From Intoshia linei (Eukaryota; Orthonectida; Rhopaluridae): 64,000 bases of DNA. How positions within the stretch are numbered: the stretch's first letter is position 1; each line of letters opens with the position of its first letter. The DNA lies in the NCBI GenBank assembly GCA_001642005.1, contig LWCA01000015.1, positions 23,165-87,164 of the forward strand, read 5' to 3'. A program made the translations under genes and the position numbers. Under the pieces are notes generated by a model, which did no database searches, was not told where the DNA came from, and saw nothing but the letters and a program-made list of their open reading frames with translations. Positions 1 through 13,300 of the stretch are shown here, piece by piece.

Positions 1-3000
1 GTCTGCACCTGAACTTTTTACCTCGATAGTTGGAGTAACGTATGAAACAGACGTTGGCGTCGGCACCATAGTGGGGTAATTTATTTATATTGTTAAAGTG
101 ATAAACTATTTAGATCTGCTTTATTCAATATTTTTGTAATTATTGCATTTACTGGTTTATTGTCGAGAGAAGTAAACATAATATATAAATATAAAAATAT
201 ACTTTTAGCTGCTTTGCTTAGATTGGAAACCTTTAGCCCGAGACGCCTTTTTTTACTCATTATCTATTATTTTCTATATAATTTTCAGTTTGGACGGTTA
301 TTTTTACCACTATGAGTCTGTCTGTCTTCTTTTATTATATGTAATATACATAATAATGATGGTATTCAATCCCAGACTAATGACTTGCCTAGGAAAAATA
401 ACATCAAAGTACTATATTTATGAGCTAATTGATTTTTCCATTTAGAACAAAAAAATCTGTTACACCCGGTAACGAAAAAGATGAAAATTTTCAACTTAAA
501 AATAAAGATGAAAAGTCTGATTCGACGCAAAAAGGAATCATAAAACGGGTAAATAAATATTTAATACAATTGGAAAATTATACTTGATAGTTTTCTATGG
601 GACCAGGTGGACATGCTAGACGTTTGTCAATAATTTCTCAAAAATCAGATGGCTATGAGAAAAAGAATAGTCAATCAAAATTAAATTCTGTGGTTACATT
701 GGTATTGTTATATAAAATTTAGTAAATAAAACGCATAACTATTTTAGAAGTCTTCTAAAACTATAACAGCCCTCCAATCTGGTGTACGAATTGAACCTTT
801 AGGAGAAGAAAGCGAGGTAAATTTTAAAAATTAATAATGGCAATTCCAACATAAAATTAGGAAATTAGCGTCATTGAGAATGGAGAAGATTATGATGTCA
901 AATTTTCCAAAGACAATGATATAAATGAAAATAACCAGGAAAAGAACATTGAAGTTGATCAAGAAGTTGAAGGATCACACTCTGAAGAAGAAGGATTACA
1001 GTTGTATTGCTGCAATTGTTGTCCAAGAGTTCGAACAGAAATCCCACTTTCCACAAAAGTGCGTAACGAGGGTGGTGTCTTGAATTGGTTAAAGTTTATC
1101 TTGAGGTGGTTTATTTTTATTGAAGCCTTTCCATTCGTTGTTTTATATTCATGGACAATTCCTGATTGTGAGAATGAAAAATACAAGTTAATTAATATCG
1201 CATAATATTCATTTATATTTAGGAAATATTTTTTGGTTAGTTTTATCGTTTCAGTATTTTGGATCGCTGTCATCAGTTTTGCAATGGTGACCGCTGTAAC
1301 TCGATTAGGTTGTATTTTATCTATAGACGAGTATACAATGGGTCTTGTATTTATAGCCGTGGGAACAAGCGTTCCGGTATAATCTTTATATCGTCCATTA
1401 AACAAATTGTTTAGGATGCCATGAGTTCAATACTCGTAGCCCGTGAAGGGTTTGGAGACATGGCTGTATCAAATGCTATTGGGTCCAACGTTTTTGACAT
1501 CAATCTTGGATTAGGCCTGCCATTCTTAATTAAAATACTTACTGATCTAGGAGCACCTATTGATATGCTTACTTCTCAAGAAAGGGTAATACTTTTTAAC
1601 CTAATCTAAAAGTAGTAATCCAAAACTTTAGACTAGTCATGCCAAAAGACGTTTTCGTGTTAAAAATATACATTATAAAAATTTAATTTAATAAGAAAAA
1701 TAGATTTCATGAGTTAACAAGGTTTACGCGTATGATTAAATTTACAAGCTTTATTACATGGACCCTGTTCATTCCATTGAAAAAATTGATGAAAAATGTT
1801 ACTCATTTTCTCTAATATAGGCAAGAAATGTAGCTTTTGCTTCAACTGGAGGGCTGAGTAACAATTTTTTTATTAGAAAACACCATAAAATAATTTAATA
1901 TTTTAATCTCACAATGCCTACACCACATTTTATTTGGTTACCATCCCTGGTTTAGATTAAACTAAAATTTAGACCATGGTTAGTCAACCGGGGAGGTTGC
2001 GAGAAATTTAAATTATATATATATTTCAAAAAAATTTTTTTTCAATTTTTTATAATTTACAAAATTTATGTACAGTGGTTGTCGATGTAAATCACAACTT
2101 TTTTTAAATTAAAATCAAATTTCAGTTTGATAGTTATAAATGGAAAAATATAATATTTTTTTGTAAAGAACTGAGAAGATATTGACTAAAGTTAAGTGAT
2201 CCGTTAAGTCTCAACGGACTTCTATTTCGATTTAACATATAAAATATAATATGCTACGCAATATTTGTTTGTGTTCTACTTTATTGAAATAACGATTATC
2301 TTAGAATTTTATAAAATCCACATTTCAATTACAGTTTTTTCCGGGACATATAATAAGATAAATTTCAACCTCCCACTCACATCTTACGAGTCAAAAACCC
2401 CAATTGTCCTTATTTTGAAAATCAAACAATAAAATATAAAACTGTTTGTTAGTCTGTTATGATTTATTTCAATAAATAAGTGTCTTAGAGTTTTAAAAAA
2501 TCCATATTTCAGTTAGTTTTTTCGGATGGTAAAATTAACACAAATTTAAATCCCACAAAATTACATCTTACAGGTCAAAAACCTTAATTAATTTTTTTTT
2601 TAAATCAAACGAATCCTAGAATTTAAAAAATATACTCTCTGATACAGATTTTAAAATTATGAACGCTTGTCATAAATTTAAATCTCAAAAAATTATATCT
2701 TCAGGGCCAAAACCACAAATGACCCTTTTTTTAAAAAATAAAAATAGTCCCAAAATTTTAAACTAACTAAAAATTTACAGTTCATACATTATCTACTGAT
2801 ATTACATAAATAAAATTTTGATTTCACAAAATGACGTCTTGACAGTCTAAATAGCACTTTTATAATCAAAATATGTCTTAGACGTGAATACAGAATTATA
2901 TACTAAATTTATATCTTCGTAACCACCTAACTCACGGCTCGGCAACCTTTTGCATCTCGTAGGCCAAATTTTTATATCAAAAAATTTTACGGGTCCCGTT

Positions 3001-4528
3001 TCTGAAAATTTACACATGATACATTTCAATTTTTTAATTATTGAGAAACGATTGTAGTATATAGTTGCCGACCCATGACCTAACTCATTATAACTAACCT
3101 ATTATTACAAATTAATAACAACGGCAAGAAAAGAGGGTTTTTATGGAATTTTTAAACCATATTTTCAAGGAAAATTATTTACTGTTAATTTAAATTATCG
3201 TTTCAAAATTTAAAAATAAAAAATTGTATTCACGTTTGGGAACCATTACTTTAAAATATTGTTTATAGTGAAAAAGTGTACAAGTTTATGTAAGATTTTA
3301 TTTTTTGGCACAATTATAAAAGTCTGCAATCGGCAGAACTAGGTGCTGTTTATCATTATAAAACCTGTAAAACAGTTTTATCAAACAAATAAGAATCAAT
3401 CTATGTAAAATTCAAAATGACTAAATATAGATAAATATTAATAATGGTAAATAGCGAAATAAACACAACAGTTAAGATCCTATATTCTGGCCTTTATTTG
3501 ATACATTAAACCGAAATAGAAGTGCTATTTAATAATTGCATCATATTCGTTGATTTTGAAATGACATTGATGCAATCAGATCAGAACTATCATTCTGGAC
3601 CCTTGCAAATCAAAAATCTGACTTAAGAAATTTTTCGGAAATGAGGCGTAATACTTTATACCCCTAGCCACCACTCCACGGATCTAGACTTGACGGTTTA
3701 TATTTGACACACAAAATAGTTTCGATATAATTATAAAAATATAATTTTTAAATGCTCATTTTGGAAGGATGAGGCTCAATTTTACCAAAATTTCGTTAAT
3801 ACCTAAGAGAAATCTCGTGTACGATAGGCTCGGCTGTAAATACATATATAAATTTTATCTCTAAAGATCTAGAATCTATTTATAATGACTATAATTGCGG
3901 AAACATCATTAACTTTATTTTATCTGTAACTAATTTAAACCTGATAAAATCTTTTATGAATCCTAAAAAACTTATGTGGACCCCTTTAATAATGTTTTGT
4001 GTATATTACTTTGTCATGTATTATTCAAAAACTCATAATAACAAGCAATATGAACGTTTAATAGTTTTTATTTAAAAAAATTACATTATGTTAACAAGGG
4101 TGTTAGTATGGGGAAAATTTCATATTAACGGAAATGCTAAGGACTTAGACTGTATTAGTGTACATTTTTAACTCGGTCTGTTGGCCAGTTATTATGACCC
4201 ATTTAGAGGCCTAACAAAGGCCTCTAAACTTCTGTACGTTTTAATAATTTTTTGATTATAAAAAACAACATAATCCTCGACTATATACTGTGTTAATAAT
4301 TTTTTTTAGGCAGATTACGTAAGAGGAATATTACCAATCCTCCCCCATGTAAAATTTGGACTAATACTTTTGCTGCTACTTTTAGTTACATTGGCAATCT
4401 TCATAATCAACCGATTTGTACTTTCAAAAACATTATCATTCATATTCCTGGTAATCTATGTTCTATTCCTCATATACGCATTCATTCAAGAAATATACTG
4501 CAGACGCACACTTGGCATATACTGCTAA
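1..4528 (+). CDS. NCKX: K+-dependent Na+/Ca2+ exchanger (NCKX/SLC24 family), 5' end outside window
   Basis: Membrane antiporter that exports Ca2+ and K+ in exchange for Na+. The window opens inside the first ion-binding repeat ([21 protein letters not shown], exon 1-75). It continues through exons 114-171 ([20 protein letters not shown]) and 209-408. Next comes an acidic cytoplasmic loop (about 446-1040, ending in a Cys cluster CCNCC), then the second repeat with GTSVP and [20 protein letters not shown] (exon 1415-1585) and GSNVFDI. The last exon (4310-4528) encodes the final two membrane segments and stops at 4526-4528. Reading frame is kept across introns of about 37-45 bases. The final intron (1586-4309) is 2.7 kb and full of transposon sequence. 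The second repeat reads GTSVPDA where relatives have GTSIPD. Family assignment is secure; the paralogue is not determined. Confidence 0.93.
2232..3372 (+). mobile_element. Degenerate Helitron copy in the last NCKX intron
   Basis: Starts with the family 5' sequence (ATATGCTACGCAATATTTG) and contains the family's internal modules, each beginning TTAGAATTT or CTAGAATTT and ending near GGGTCAAAAAC (about 2295-2900). It ends with a damaged version of the 3' hairpin (GAACTAGGTGCTG at about 3337, partner arm near 3363). The canonical TCC start and CTAG end are not intact, so the limits are approximate. Confidence 0.6.
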
Positions 4529-4625
4529 CAAAATCATATCGGTAGTATGAACCAAAACATGTATTAATATCAAAATTACCAATTCAAAATTTATTATATT
4601 ACAATATCCGCTTAATTAAATATAC

Positions 4626-6033
4626 TTATTTTTCACTTTCGAAAAAAACTTGACGTGTATCTAAACTTGCTAAATCAAGTAATGCAATGCTTTTTGTATT
4701 ATAAAATGGTGGTATGGAAATTAATTTTAAATTGGGAACGTGTTTAGAGAATCTAGATGCGAAAAAAGGTTGATTACCAGCAAAATATACATTGGGAAGG
4801 GTTTGAATAATAAATGCATCCTGACAAACAGGTATAGATTCTAGAGAATCTGGAGATCCAGGTGATAAATGGCCATATAGCAAATGTTTGTCCATGGCAT
4901 TTAAAATATTTTCATGGGTAATATATTGATCTGAATCATAACTATCGGCAGTGTGAGCTAATGTATCATATACGTTTTCTCCCGATGTACCCATAAACCT
5001 AACTTGTTGTTCACTTTCGAGATTAAACTGGCAAGGGTTAGACAACATTGAATTTGTATTTAATTTGGAAACATGTGGCATAACCGAACTATTAATAGGT
5101 CTTTGCGGAAAAACAGAGTCACTAATGTCATTAATTCCAGGCATAATGTAAATAGGTTTCATAGTACCCAAATAAGAGAGAAAATAGTCACAATTGTGGG
5201 AATGTTCCAGTAATTGGGTAGTTCTTATACTAGTATTAAAATTGATATTTGTTATTAAATTTCCGGCAACAACTATTCCAACAATATTAGATTCTGAACG
5301 TAACATAAATAAGCCTAAAAATAATATAGCTGAATAATAAACATAAAACTCATTAAATCCATAGCTATTTGGTCAAATTTATCGGATCCAAATGCAAGTC
5401 CACTAACAAATGCAAGATATTTTCTATTTGGTTTAATGGGAATGTGAGTTATTTCACAAACGGAGTTTCTAAATATAAATTGTTTGACATCAAATTTTCC
5501 ATTGCTATTTTTTCTTCCAACCACACCCACCACTACCCCGTTGATTAAATTAAGAATGTCAGATTCAGAAGCATTTAAAGATATTCGTTGTGTACAATCT
5601 TCCAAAGATAAAGAATCAGATTCATGTATCACTGAAGCTTGAAAAGAAATTTTATCTTTTTTAACTAATATTATATTAATTAAAATTGAAAATGAAATGT
5701 ACCTGGACCAAAAAGATGGTCAAAAATTAAATCATTTTTATTAAACTTTTGACCCGACATTTCTAGTTCCATAAATATGTCTTTTAATACACTAGGATTC
5801 AACGTCATGTGTTTGCAAATGATACCAAGCGTCACACACTCATTCTCAATTTCCAATTCATCCAATAGTTTAATTTCGATTGATGGAAACATTATCTTGC
5901 AATTTTCTTCAATTTTTCGCCTCATTGTATCAATCCTAGCATTATAAATGGCATAAAACTGAGGGGCTCTCTCATTGTCATGAATCATAAACTGACCGCA
6001 TTCATTTGTAAATGCATATTCAACTGTGTCCAT
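4626..6033 (-). CDS. POLD2: DNA polymerase delta subunit 2 (small B subunit)
   Basis: Non-catalytic B subunit that links the polymerase delta catalytic subunit to the rest of the nuclear replicative holoenzyme. Three exons are joined by two short introns; the 35-base intron near 5295-5330 restores the frame from FVSGLAFGSDKF to SNIVGIVVAGNLIT. Visible parts are the N-terminal OB-fold region, the IVVAGNLI strand of the inactive phosphoesterase fold, PIYIMPGINDISD (human VDVMPGEFDPT), VRFMGTSGENV (human GTSGQNV), and LPNVYFAGNQPFF near the C terminus. About 445 residues, close to the usual length. It starts 75 bases from the FCP1 start on the other strand and converges on NCKX with 97 bases between stop codons; an AATAAA for this gene (reverse strand) lies at about 4590. 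Confidence 0.93.
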
Positions 6034-6108
6034 ATTTTGAAGTAAACCTAACTTTAAAATTTGCGATTGACAACATTGATATTTTAATTATATTTCAATA
6101 TTTTAACA
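6034..6108. promoter_or_regulatory. Compact shared 5' region of POLD2 and FCP1
   Basis: Only 75 bases separate the two divergent start codons, so both promoters must lie here or within the genes. The stretch is AT-rich with ATTTTAATTATATTTC-like sequence; no specific factor site can be named. The bidirectional promoter is inferred from spacing alone. Confidence 0.5.
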
Positions 6109-8369
6109 ATGGATAAAAATTTTCAAAATGTATATGCAAAATACACCGAAAAGGCGGACGTGAAAAAGTTTTCGGAAGAATCAGGTAAAAATGGTCAATT
6201 AGATATGGTTATAATTTTCCTAGGATGGAAAATACAATCAATAACTAAGTATATGGGCTATTTCAAAAAGGGGCGAACAATAGCTACTGCAATAAACACT
6301 AAATGCGATAAAAAATTTCTAAACATTGAATCTCCAAAAAATTGCATCATTACCAAAATGTTAAAAAAAAATGGCGATTCTTATTCTCTTCTGTAAACAC
6401 ATTATTGACCTAAATTTAAAAACGTTTTAGAGAAGATATCGCAATCATGAAAGAATGTCCGCATGAAATTGTCGTTAATGATTTATGTGCCACCTGCGGT
6501 ATTGACATGTCAAAGTAGTTTTTTTTTTCTAGTTTATATTATGTAGTAGGTACAACGATAACATGATTTCCATGATTCACGACAACCCGCGTATTAAATT
6601 TGCAGAAAAGGTAAACAGTCGATAACATTATTAGTTGGTTTTAGTACGCTGAACAAGTAGCTACCAAGGAGAAAAATATTTTGTTAAAGGACAAAAAACT
6701 CATTTTACTGTTAGATTTAGATCAAACCATCATTCACACTACAAATTTAAAAATGTCTACAAATTTAAAAATGTCTACAAATATGCAAGTCTTTTGATTT
6801 ATAAATTTTTGTATGCCTGATATTTAGGGAATTTATAGATTTTCAATGAAATCACCCAACGAAAGTTTTTATAGAAAATATTACACAAAGTTGCGATATG
6901 GACTTGATCCATTTTTAAAAATGCTGCACCAATATTATCAACTTCATATTTGGACCTTTGGTACTCGTAACTATGCTAGCCATATAGTAAAATTTATCGA
7001 CCCACAAGGAACGTATTTTTCAGATCGCATACTTTCGCGAGACGAACTCGTTAACCAGGAATCGAAATCGGATAATTTAAAGTATATCACATTTATATAA
7101 GTCATCAAATGTGGGAATATTTATATCATTCATGAAAAATAAAAAATCGTTTGTTTTAGGCGGCCAGCTAATACAGAGGTTTGGAAGCATATACTTTTCG
7201 AAGGCCGCACTAACGTCTCAAAAACATTTAATCAAATACAGCTGTGCTTCTCATGGGGGTGAATACGAAAATTTTAGATGAATGGGGGTGAATTATAAAT
7301 TTTTAGCATTTTTTATTCAATTTAGTAAAATCTGATGAGAAAAAACCTAATTTTACCAACCCCTAAGGGAAAATACCGGTTTTACCAATATTTTTCTGAA
7401 AAATCTCATTTCACTAAAAAATAATATAAATAAAATAATTTTAAATGAAAAATAATTCAAACCCACCTCTGAGCTAATACATTCGATAAGTGTAACTTAC
7501 GGTACATTTTATTTTATAGGCTATTGTTTCCTTCCGGTTACGAACTAGTTGTTATTGTGGATGATGTTTCTAACATTTGGAATGAATCGCCCAATTTACT
7601 CAAGGCTCTACCTTTCACCTTTTTCAAAGATGATTCTCAGACAACTAACCAAGAAATTGCCAATTTTACTGAAAATAATAATTCAAATGGGCATGACGGC
7701 TTAAAATATTACCCATTGAAAAAATACTATTTACCTTCATTGACTCAGACTTTAGTAAAAATTCACAATTTATATTTCAAGGAAAGAGGAAAATACAAAA
7801 AAATTCTCAATGTAGCCGACTGTATCAAATTATATAGAAAATCAATGTTAAAGGGTATGACATTTTTAATTGCGTACCATTTTGAAGAATGTAACATTAT
7901 TGAACAATTTTATGTATATAAATGGATAATTAGTTTAGGTGGAACTGTTTCAAAACTAGTTAACGACAAAATAACCCATATAATAATACCAATACTCCAA
8001 AAAGATAAATTTTTAAATCGAGACATGTTACAGTCGGCAGTAACACATAATAAAAATGGAGGTAAAATAAGCATTATCTCTGAAAAATGGATATCTCTGT
8101 GTTACATGTTCAATATTATCGTCGAAAACGAAAATGTTACCGATTTATTTCCCACTGTGCCAGATTACATGCAAGATTATAGTAAAATTGAAACCAAACG
8201 AAACGTCAACAATACAAAAAAATGCTCTCAAAATCCAGTCCAAATAAAAAAACAAAAAAACAACTCTAACCATGAAACAGTGGATAAGAATTCTACTTTT
8301 GAAAGCGAATATGACAAATACGAAAGAGAAATGATGGAGTATCTTAGTTCTACTGACGAAGAAGATTAA
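6109..8369 (+). CDS. CTDP1: RNA polymerase II CTD phosphatase FCP1
   Basis: Nuclear phosphatase that removes phosphates from the C-terminal repeat of RNA polymerase II. The N-terminal lipoyl-like region (KKGRTIATAINTKCDKKF) is followed by the Cys-rich CPHEIVVNDLCATCGIDMS. The catalytic FCPH domain has the DxDxT motif in LILLLDLDQTIIHT (about 6700-6740), then FMLHQYYQLHIWTFGTRNYA-type sequence and KFIDPQGTYFSDRILSRDEL. The domain ends with ELVVIVDDVSNIWNESPNLL after a 7081-7519 intron. A BRCT domain follows (FEECNIIEQFYVYKWIISLG to ISEKWISLCYMFN), then a basic linker and an acidic tail (MEYLSSTDEED), the type of tail that binds TFIIF in other species. A 6-residue repeat (TNLKMS twice) follows the active-site motif. 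Small introns elsewhere are 30-40 bases. Confidence 0.94.
7250..7480 (-). mobile_element. Remnant of a modular hAT-like repeat in an FCP1 intron
   Basis: Carries, in reverse orientation, the module seen at 9340-9790, 14180-14480 and 20720-21420: TTTTACCAACCCCTAAGGG, TTTTACCAATATTTTTCTG and related runs. It lies in the only long intron of FCP1. Termini are not clear. Confidence 0.5.
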
Positions 8370-8392
8370 CTCATTGTAAATATGTAAATTTT

Positions 8393-8404
8393 AATAAATT
8401 TATT
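8393..8404. terminator. Palindromic poly(A) signal shared by FCP1 and Derlin
   Basis: AATAAATTTATT is its own reverse complement, so it presents AATAAA on both strands. It sits in the 48-base gap between the convergent stop codons (FCP1 at 8369, Derlin at 8418) and could serve both transcripts. Function is inferred from position. Confidence 0.65.
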
Positions 8405-8417
8405 AAAAATTTTTAAT

Positions 8418-9152
8418 TTAACCTAATCGTCTACCTCCTCCGGTAAAATATTGGTTGTTTTGATTGTGTTGATTAAATCTAGTAAAGATTTGTTGGAAAA
8501 TGTCTGGATAAGGTAGATATGTATTTGGTGATGTAACACCCATTGAATTTACAGATTTATAATTTGTCGGGAAAATAACTGCCAAACAGTAATATAAATG
8601 TCCGCTAAGAATTGCCAATATATCTGAAACAATATTTCCACCGCCAATAACCAGATTCAATCCCATCAGAACAAATGGAAAGTACATGGCTTTGAATTTT
8701 ACACCAAACCAAAACGTGACAATAATATTTGCATTGTATTTTGACCAAATGTAAATCATTGCCATTATCAATGAAGGACATGTAATTAACGGGTTTCCTA
8801 TTAATAGAGCCAATGTTGTAATAATTATCCAATTGAAAAATAACAAGTAAAAATATTGATCCGGGCGACTATCTGGAAATATTTTTTCGCATTGGGTTGA
8901 ATAGGTATATAAAAAATACATGTTTAACAAGAATGAAAATCCACTCACGGGTAAAAACAATGCCGAAGTCAAAAACCTCCATATCTCGAAATCTTTGTAT
9001 ATCGAATCCCAGTACAAAACTAAAGTGTAAGGATTGATGATTCCAAATCTAGTCATCAAAGACAAACCAAGTACACTGAAAACAAAGTATCTTGTTACGG
9101 GCGGTATGAAAGATAAATCAAAACCTCCAGCCTCTTCGTTTCGTCTGTTCAT
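8418..9152 (-). CDS. DERL1: Derlin (Derlin-1 type ERAD channel component)
   Basis: Rhomboid-like pseudoprotease of the ER membrane that helps extract misfolded proteins to p97/VCP. A single exon of 244 codons. The true start is the ATG at 9152 (MNRRNEEAGGFD); the frame is open a few codons further upstream but contains no other ATG. Visible features are PPVTRYFVFSVLGLSLMTRF, the conserved WR motif in FEIWRFLTSALFLP, LNMYFLYTYSTQCE, LLFNWIIITTLALLI, and NIIVTFWFGVKFKAMYFPF followed by a glycine-rich helix ending ILSGHLYY. The C terminus YFTGGGRRLG fits the SHP box (FxGxGxxL) that binds p97, so the p97 link looks intact. Length and architecture match Derlin-1 better than Derlin-2/3, which lack this C-terminal form. 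Confidence 0.93.
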   Translation of the reverse strand: MNRRNEEAGGFDLSFIPPVTRYFVFSVLGLSLMTRFGIINPYTLVLYWDSIYKDFEIWRFLTSALFLPVSGFSFLLNMYFLYTYSTQCEKIFPDSRPDQYFYLLFFNWIIITTLALLIGNPLITCPSLIMAMIYIWSKYNANIIVTFWFGVKFKAMYFPFVLMGLNLVIGGGNIVSDILAILSGHLYYCLAVIFPTNYKSVNSMGVTSPNTYLPYPDIFQQIFTRFNQHNQNNQYFTGGGRRLG

Positions 9153-9329
9153 TTTATAGAAATTATTCAAAATAAATTTATTTAAACTAAATTGTTTGGT
9201 AACGTTGGATCTTTTGTACTCGCAGTTTGTTCGTCTACAATTATGGAAATTATTTACAATTGTTAATTTACTATTCTAAATATCAATATCTCCCTATTCT
9301 ATAGCCAAATTTTAACGATTTTACTGCAA

Positions 9330-10275
9330 GGATTATCGATTCAAATAGTTTATGTACCCCATTTCAAAATATTTATTTTTTTTGATCTCGAAACCTGAAA
9401 TATAAAAAAATTAAAGAATTTTATATCATAAGATTTGGTAAAATCGTGTTTTAAAAAAAATATTGGAAAAAGGGGATTTTTCCATTCAGGGTTAATAAAA
9501 TAAAATTTTTATTTTGGGTTTTGGATTAGGAAATTGTAGCTCATAATATTTGGTGAAATCGTATTTTTTAAAAAAATATTGTAAAAAGAGGATTTTTCCA
9601 TTAAACTTTTGTAAAATTAGATTTTTATTTAGGGGTTTGATTGATAAGTAGATTTTTCAAAAATTATCGATAAAAATGGTTTTTCCCTGAGAATTTGAAA
9701 TGGTATTTTTTATTAAATTTTATTAATAGTTGGATAAAATTGGGATTTTTGAAATAATAATGTAACGGTATTATAGTATTTGGGATAAATTCCCAACATT
9801 TGGCAACTCTGTATAAATATTAAAAATTCTCCTATAAAAATAAAGAAAAGTTGATAAATTTTTTTTAATATTTTATTGAAATCTCACATAGCCCAGGTAT
9901 ATAGTTTTGGATCCCAATCGGGAACCACTGGTTTACTGGCATTATCAACAAAAAATAGATAGGCGTTTTATATTATTTCTATTTTACCAAATTTGAAAAC
10001 GAGTTTTTGTAAAACGAATAAAATTATCAAAAAAGTCGCATTTAAAAAATTTAAATAATTTTATGAGTTGATTGCAAATTACAATCCATAGTCTGAATCA
10101 ATGGTTCTAAACTTTTTATTAAAGTTGTTCTTAAACTTTAAAATTGTATTTTTTGTAGAAAAATTAAAATCATAACTCAACAAGTAAATACATAAGGCTT
10201 AGACCATCTCATCATCAAAAATTTAAAATGTACCCCAAGGTTGTGAATACCCCCAGTTTGAGAACCACTGCTCTA
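9330..10275 (-). mobile_element. hAT-like repeat with internal modules between Derlin and SSX2IP
   Basis: Ends at the right with CCCCCAGTTTGAGAACCACTG, whose reverse complement is a hAT-style terminus (CAGTGGTTCTCAAACTGG). The body repeats a module of roughly 125 bases: TTTGGTAAAATCGT, then AAAAAAATATTGGAAAAAG, then GATTTTTCC and GGGTTTGGATTA. The left terminus (near 9330, ATTATCGATTCAAATAG) matches 14169 but is decayed. The whole 9153-10305 gap shows no exon that I can recognise. Confidence 0.5.
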
Positions 10276-10305
10276 ACCAACAGTTATTAAGAACATTTGA
10301 CAATA

Positions 10306-13300
10306 TTATGCACCTTCTTTACATTGCTCTGACTTCTTTGGATCGAGTTTAATGGTTGAATCTATTTTCAAAAACTTCAAAACCTGTCCTGTATCTGGAG
10401 TAGATCCACCCAAGTCTTCAATATTGCTCATTGACAATGGAGTGGTATTGAAGTTATCATTAAAGTATGCCATTTTATCAGATACAAATTTTAGTTTCTA
10501 AATAAAATTGATTTTAAAAGTTTTGGTATGTTATATTTTACTAAACCTCCTGATTTAATTCAATTTTTTCCTTATTGAGCAAGTTTCTATCTTGTAAAAA
10601 TTCTTCATATTGTTCTTTAAAAACTTGTCTTTTAATACTCATTTCTTTATTAATATTTTCATCTTTTCCTTGTTCTCTCAAATTCTAAAAAATTTAATAA
10701 ATTATAATTTATAATATATTATTATATTTTCATTACACTCGTAACGGCTGTGGTCGTCACGTTTTTTTAGGCTAAGTCCATCAACATAAAAAGGTTCCAA
10801 GAAAAAATTATATTTAATTGTAAAAGACACCGAATATTATACTACCTCAAAAACCTGTTGTAAAAAAATCAAAGAATCTCGCGCCACCCTTTTTACAAAC
10901 ACTCATTACATGGGTAATTCATTTTATTAATTAATACTTCAATTATATTTTCTTGTTCCTTAATTACCCCTACAGCTTCAAACCTCCATTGTTTTTCATT
11001 TTCTCCGGATACTGCCATTTCTTCAGTAGTTTCACACAGTTCTTTTAATTCTAATTTAAAATTTAACGATCAAGTTAAGTTTTGAATCATAACTTCTATT
11101 TTTTTAAAGCGTAAGTTTAAAATGGTTAAATTAATACAATTTTTAATTAGTGATAGTGTATTTTATATTAAACAAATTATTTTTTTTCATCACTACTTTT
11201 AAATGAGATCATTTAAAGAATGACAGAGCCACGTCACCATCACCTCACCGAGCTGATCTAACTGACCCTTTGTGAAACTTCATATAGGTCGTTTTGAAAT
11301 TTTCCCAATGTTTATATTATGCTATATATGTTCTGTATTAAATACGTTGTATTTATTAATAATTATAACAAATACTTATATAATTATAGTCCTAAGGAAT
11401 TATATGAATTTGGGAAAAAAAAAAAGTTTTCGAAAAGAAAATAATAAGATAACCGATTATTTTAATATACTAATAATATAATGTAGATTAAATTATTTTT
11501 CATCACATATTATGTAAAAACTAAGATGTAATTGTCTTGTCTCAATATTCCTGTATTTCTCAAATTTTCAATTCTATTAATACTTTTTTTAATACTAAAA
11601 GCCTGTTTCTAAATAAATGATTATTTTTTTGATGTATCTCAAAAACGAATTATCAACTTTCTGATTAAATACTATCATTGTTCAATTAATTTAATAGATA
11701 ACAGAATTGTATCACCACCCTCAGTTTTTAGGGCACTTTTCAAAAAAGTGCCCCAAAACCGAGATATACTGTATAATATAAATACTATATTGGAAAATAT
11801 GAGGCCCAATTTACATAACATTTCTCAGAGCTCCCGAGGAGGTGTCTCAGGTACAGTAGTTTCGGCTCTGTTACACTATGAGGATAAGTAGCCCTATGCA
11901 GCCTATTAAAAATTGTTATTTTCAATATAAATGTACACCTGTCTTGCATGTCAAGAAAAATATGCAATATTTTGAAATAAAAATTACCACTAAATCATTT
12001 ATAATAATATTTATTCCTCGTTAATTACAAATGATATATTTTAAAGCAATCCATGCATAAGAATATATCGCATTTTATTGCTGTTAGATGATGTTTTATT
12101 CCGTTACTAACACATTTTCGACATCTACCTCTTTTTTTGGAGTTGATTGGATAGTGGTGTTGGAGCTTATCATACATTTCTTGGTCATCTTCTTTATCTT
12201 CCTCAAATTCAACTATAATCTCGGATTCTATACAATTAATTAGCTAAAAATATAGCATTCGCCAATACAGTGCCTACTTTCCTCCTACACACTATATTAA
12301 TCTTTTTCCATCTACCCTAATACCACCTAAAATCACATTTTACTGATTATTTTTAATATTTCTACTTGTATACACGTTGATAAGAATTCTGTTTTTTAGT
12401 TCTTTGTACGTATACTATTCGTTTTGTAAATAATTCAAATCAGCTTTCATGTTTCAAGTCAAGATCAACTTCAAGTTTCACATTATTAACTTTATAGTGG
12501 TTTTTAATGGGAATGTGTAGGGTGCCAAAGACTTATGTCGCGCACTGTATATACGTTATTAATTTCATGTGAAAAACAATAAAATACTCGTTCGTTTCAA
12601 AAGCATTAAAGCCTTATTAAACTAATAACTGTTCTGTTTTGTAAAATTCCAGAATCAACGCATTAGTAGTGAAATGCAGTGCTTGTAAATACTCTTTTGA
12701 AAAATATTTATTAGATGTATTATAATATTATTAATAATGCATTATTTTTAATAACAATACTTATATTCTTAGTCAGAATTAGTAAGAATGTCAAATTTTA
12801 AAAGGTTGCTAATAACATATTACGTTTGCTATAAATCGCTCATTTTGTTGATACCCACCTACCACCGTTTTCTCGACCATATAGTAGATGTTACCGCTGG
12901 ATTACACTTAGCGTTTAAGTATTTTATATAAACATACATTTATACACATATTGTACGATAAAAGAGCAAATAATTCATAAAATCACCTTTCTCGTAAGTC
13001 ATACAAGCTCGAACATTATTTACATCCTCAATTAAAGATTCAAAGCAACTCTTTTTTTTAAAGCTACTTGGTAGGTGTATATCTAGAATATAAAATTCAT
13101 ACATAACGTAACTTAAAACATATATAAAATCAATAAAAAAATTATAATCAAAAATTTCCAAAATATTGAACCGCAACATTTAATAAAAATATATATTGTA
13201 AAGTAAAATTATCTACCATATAATCTATCGAGTTTTTATTGGTCCCTCAGAATATTTAATGAATTACATGAAAATTTTTTTATAATTAACTTTGCCAAAA

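Noticed and set aside
959-1405. Minus-strand open frame of 148 codons
   Set aside because: Antisense of NCKX exons; its sequence shows no domain and the plus-strand frame has strong family matches.
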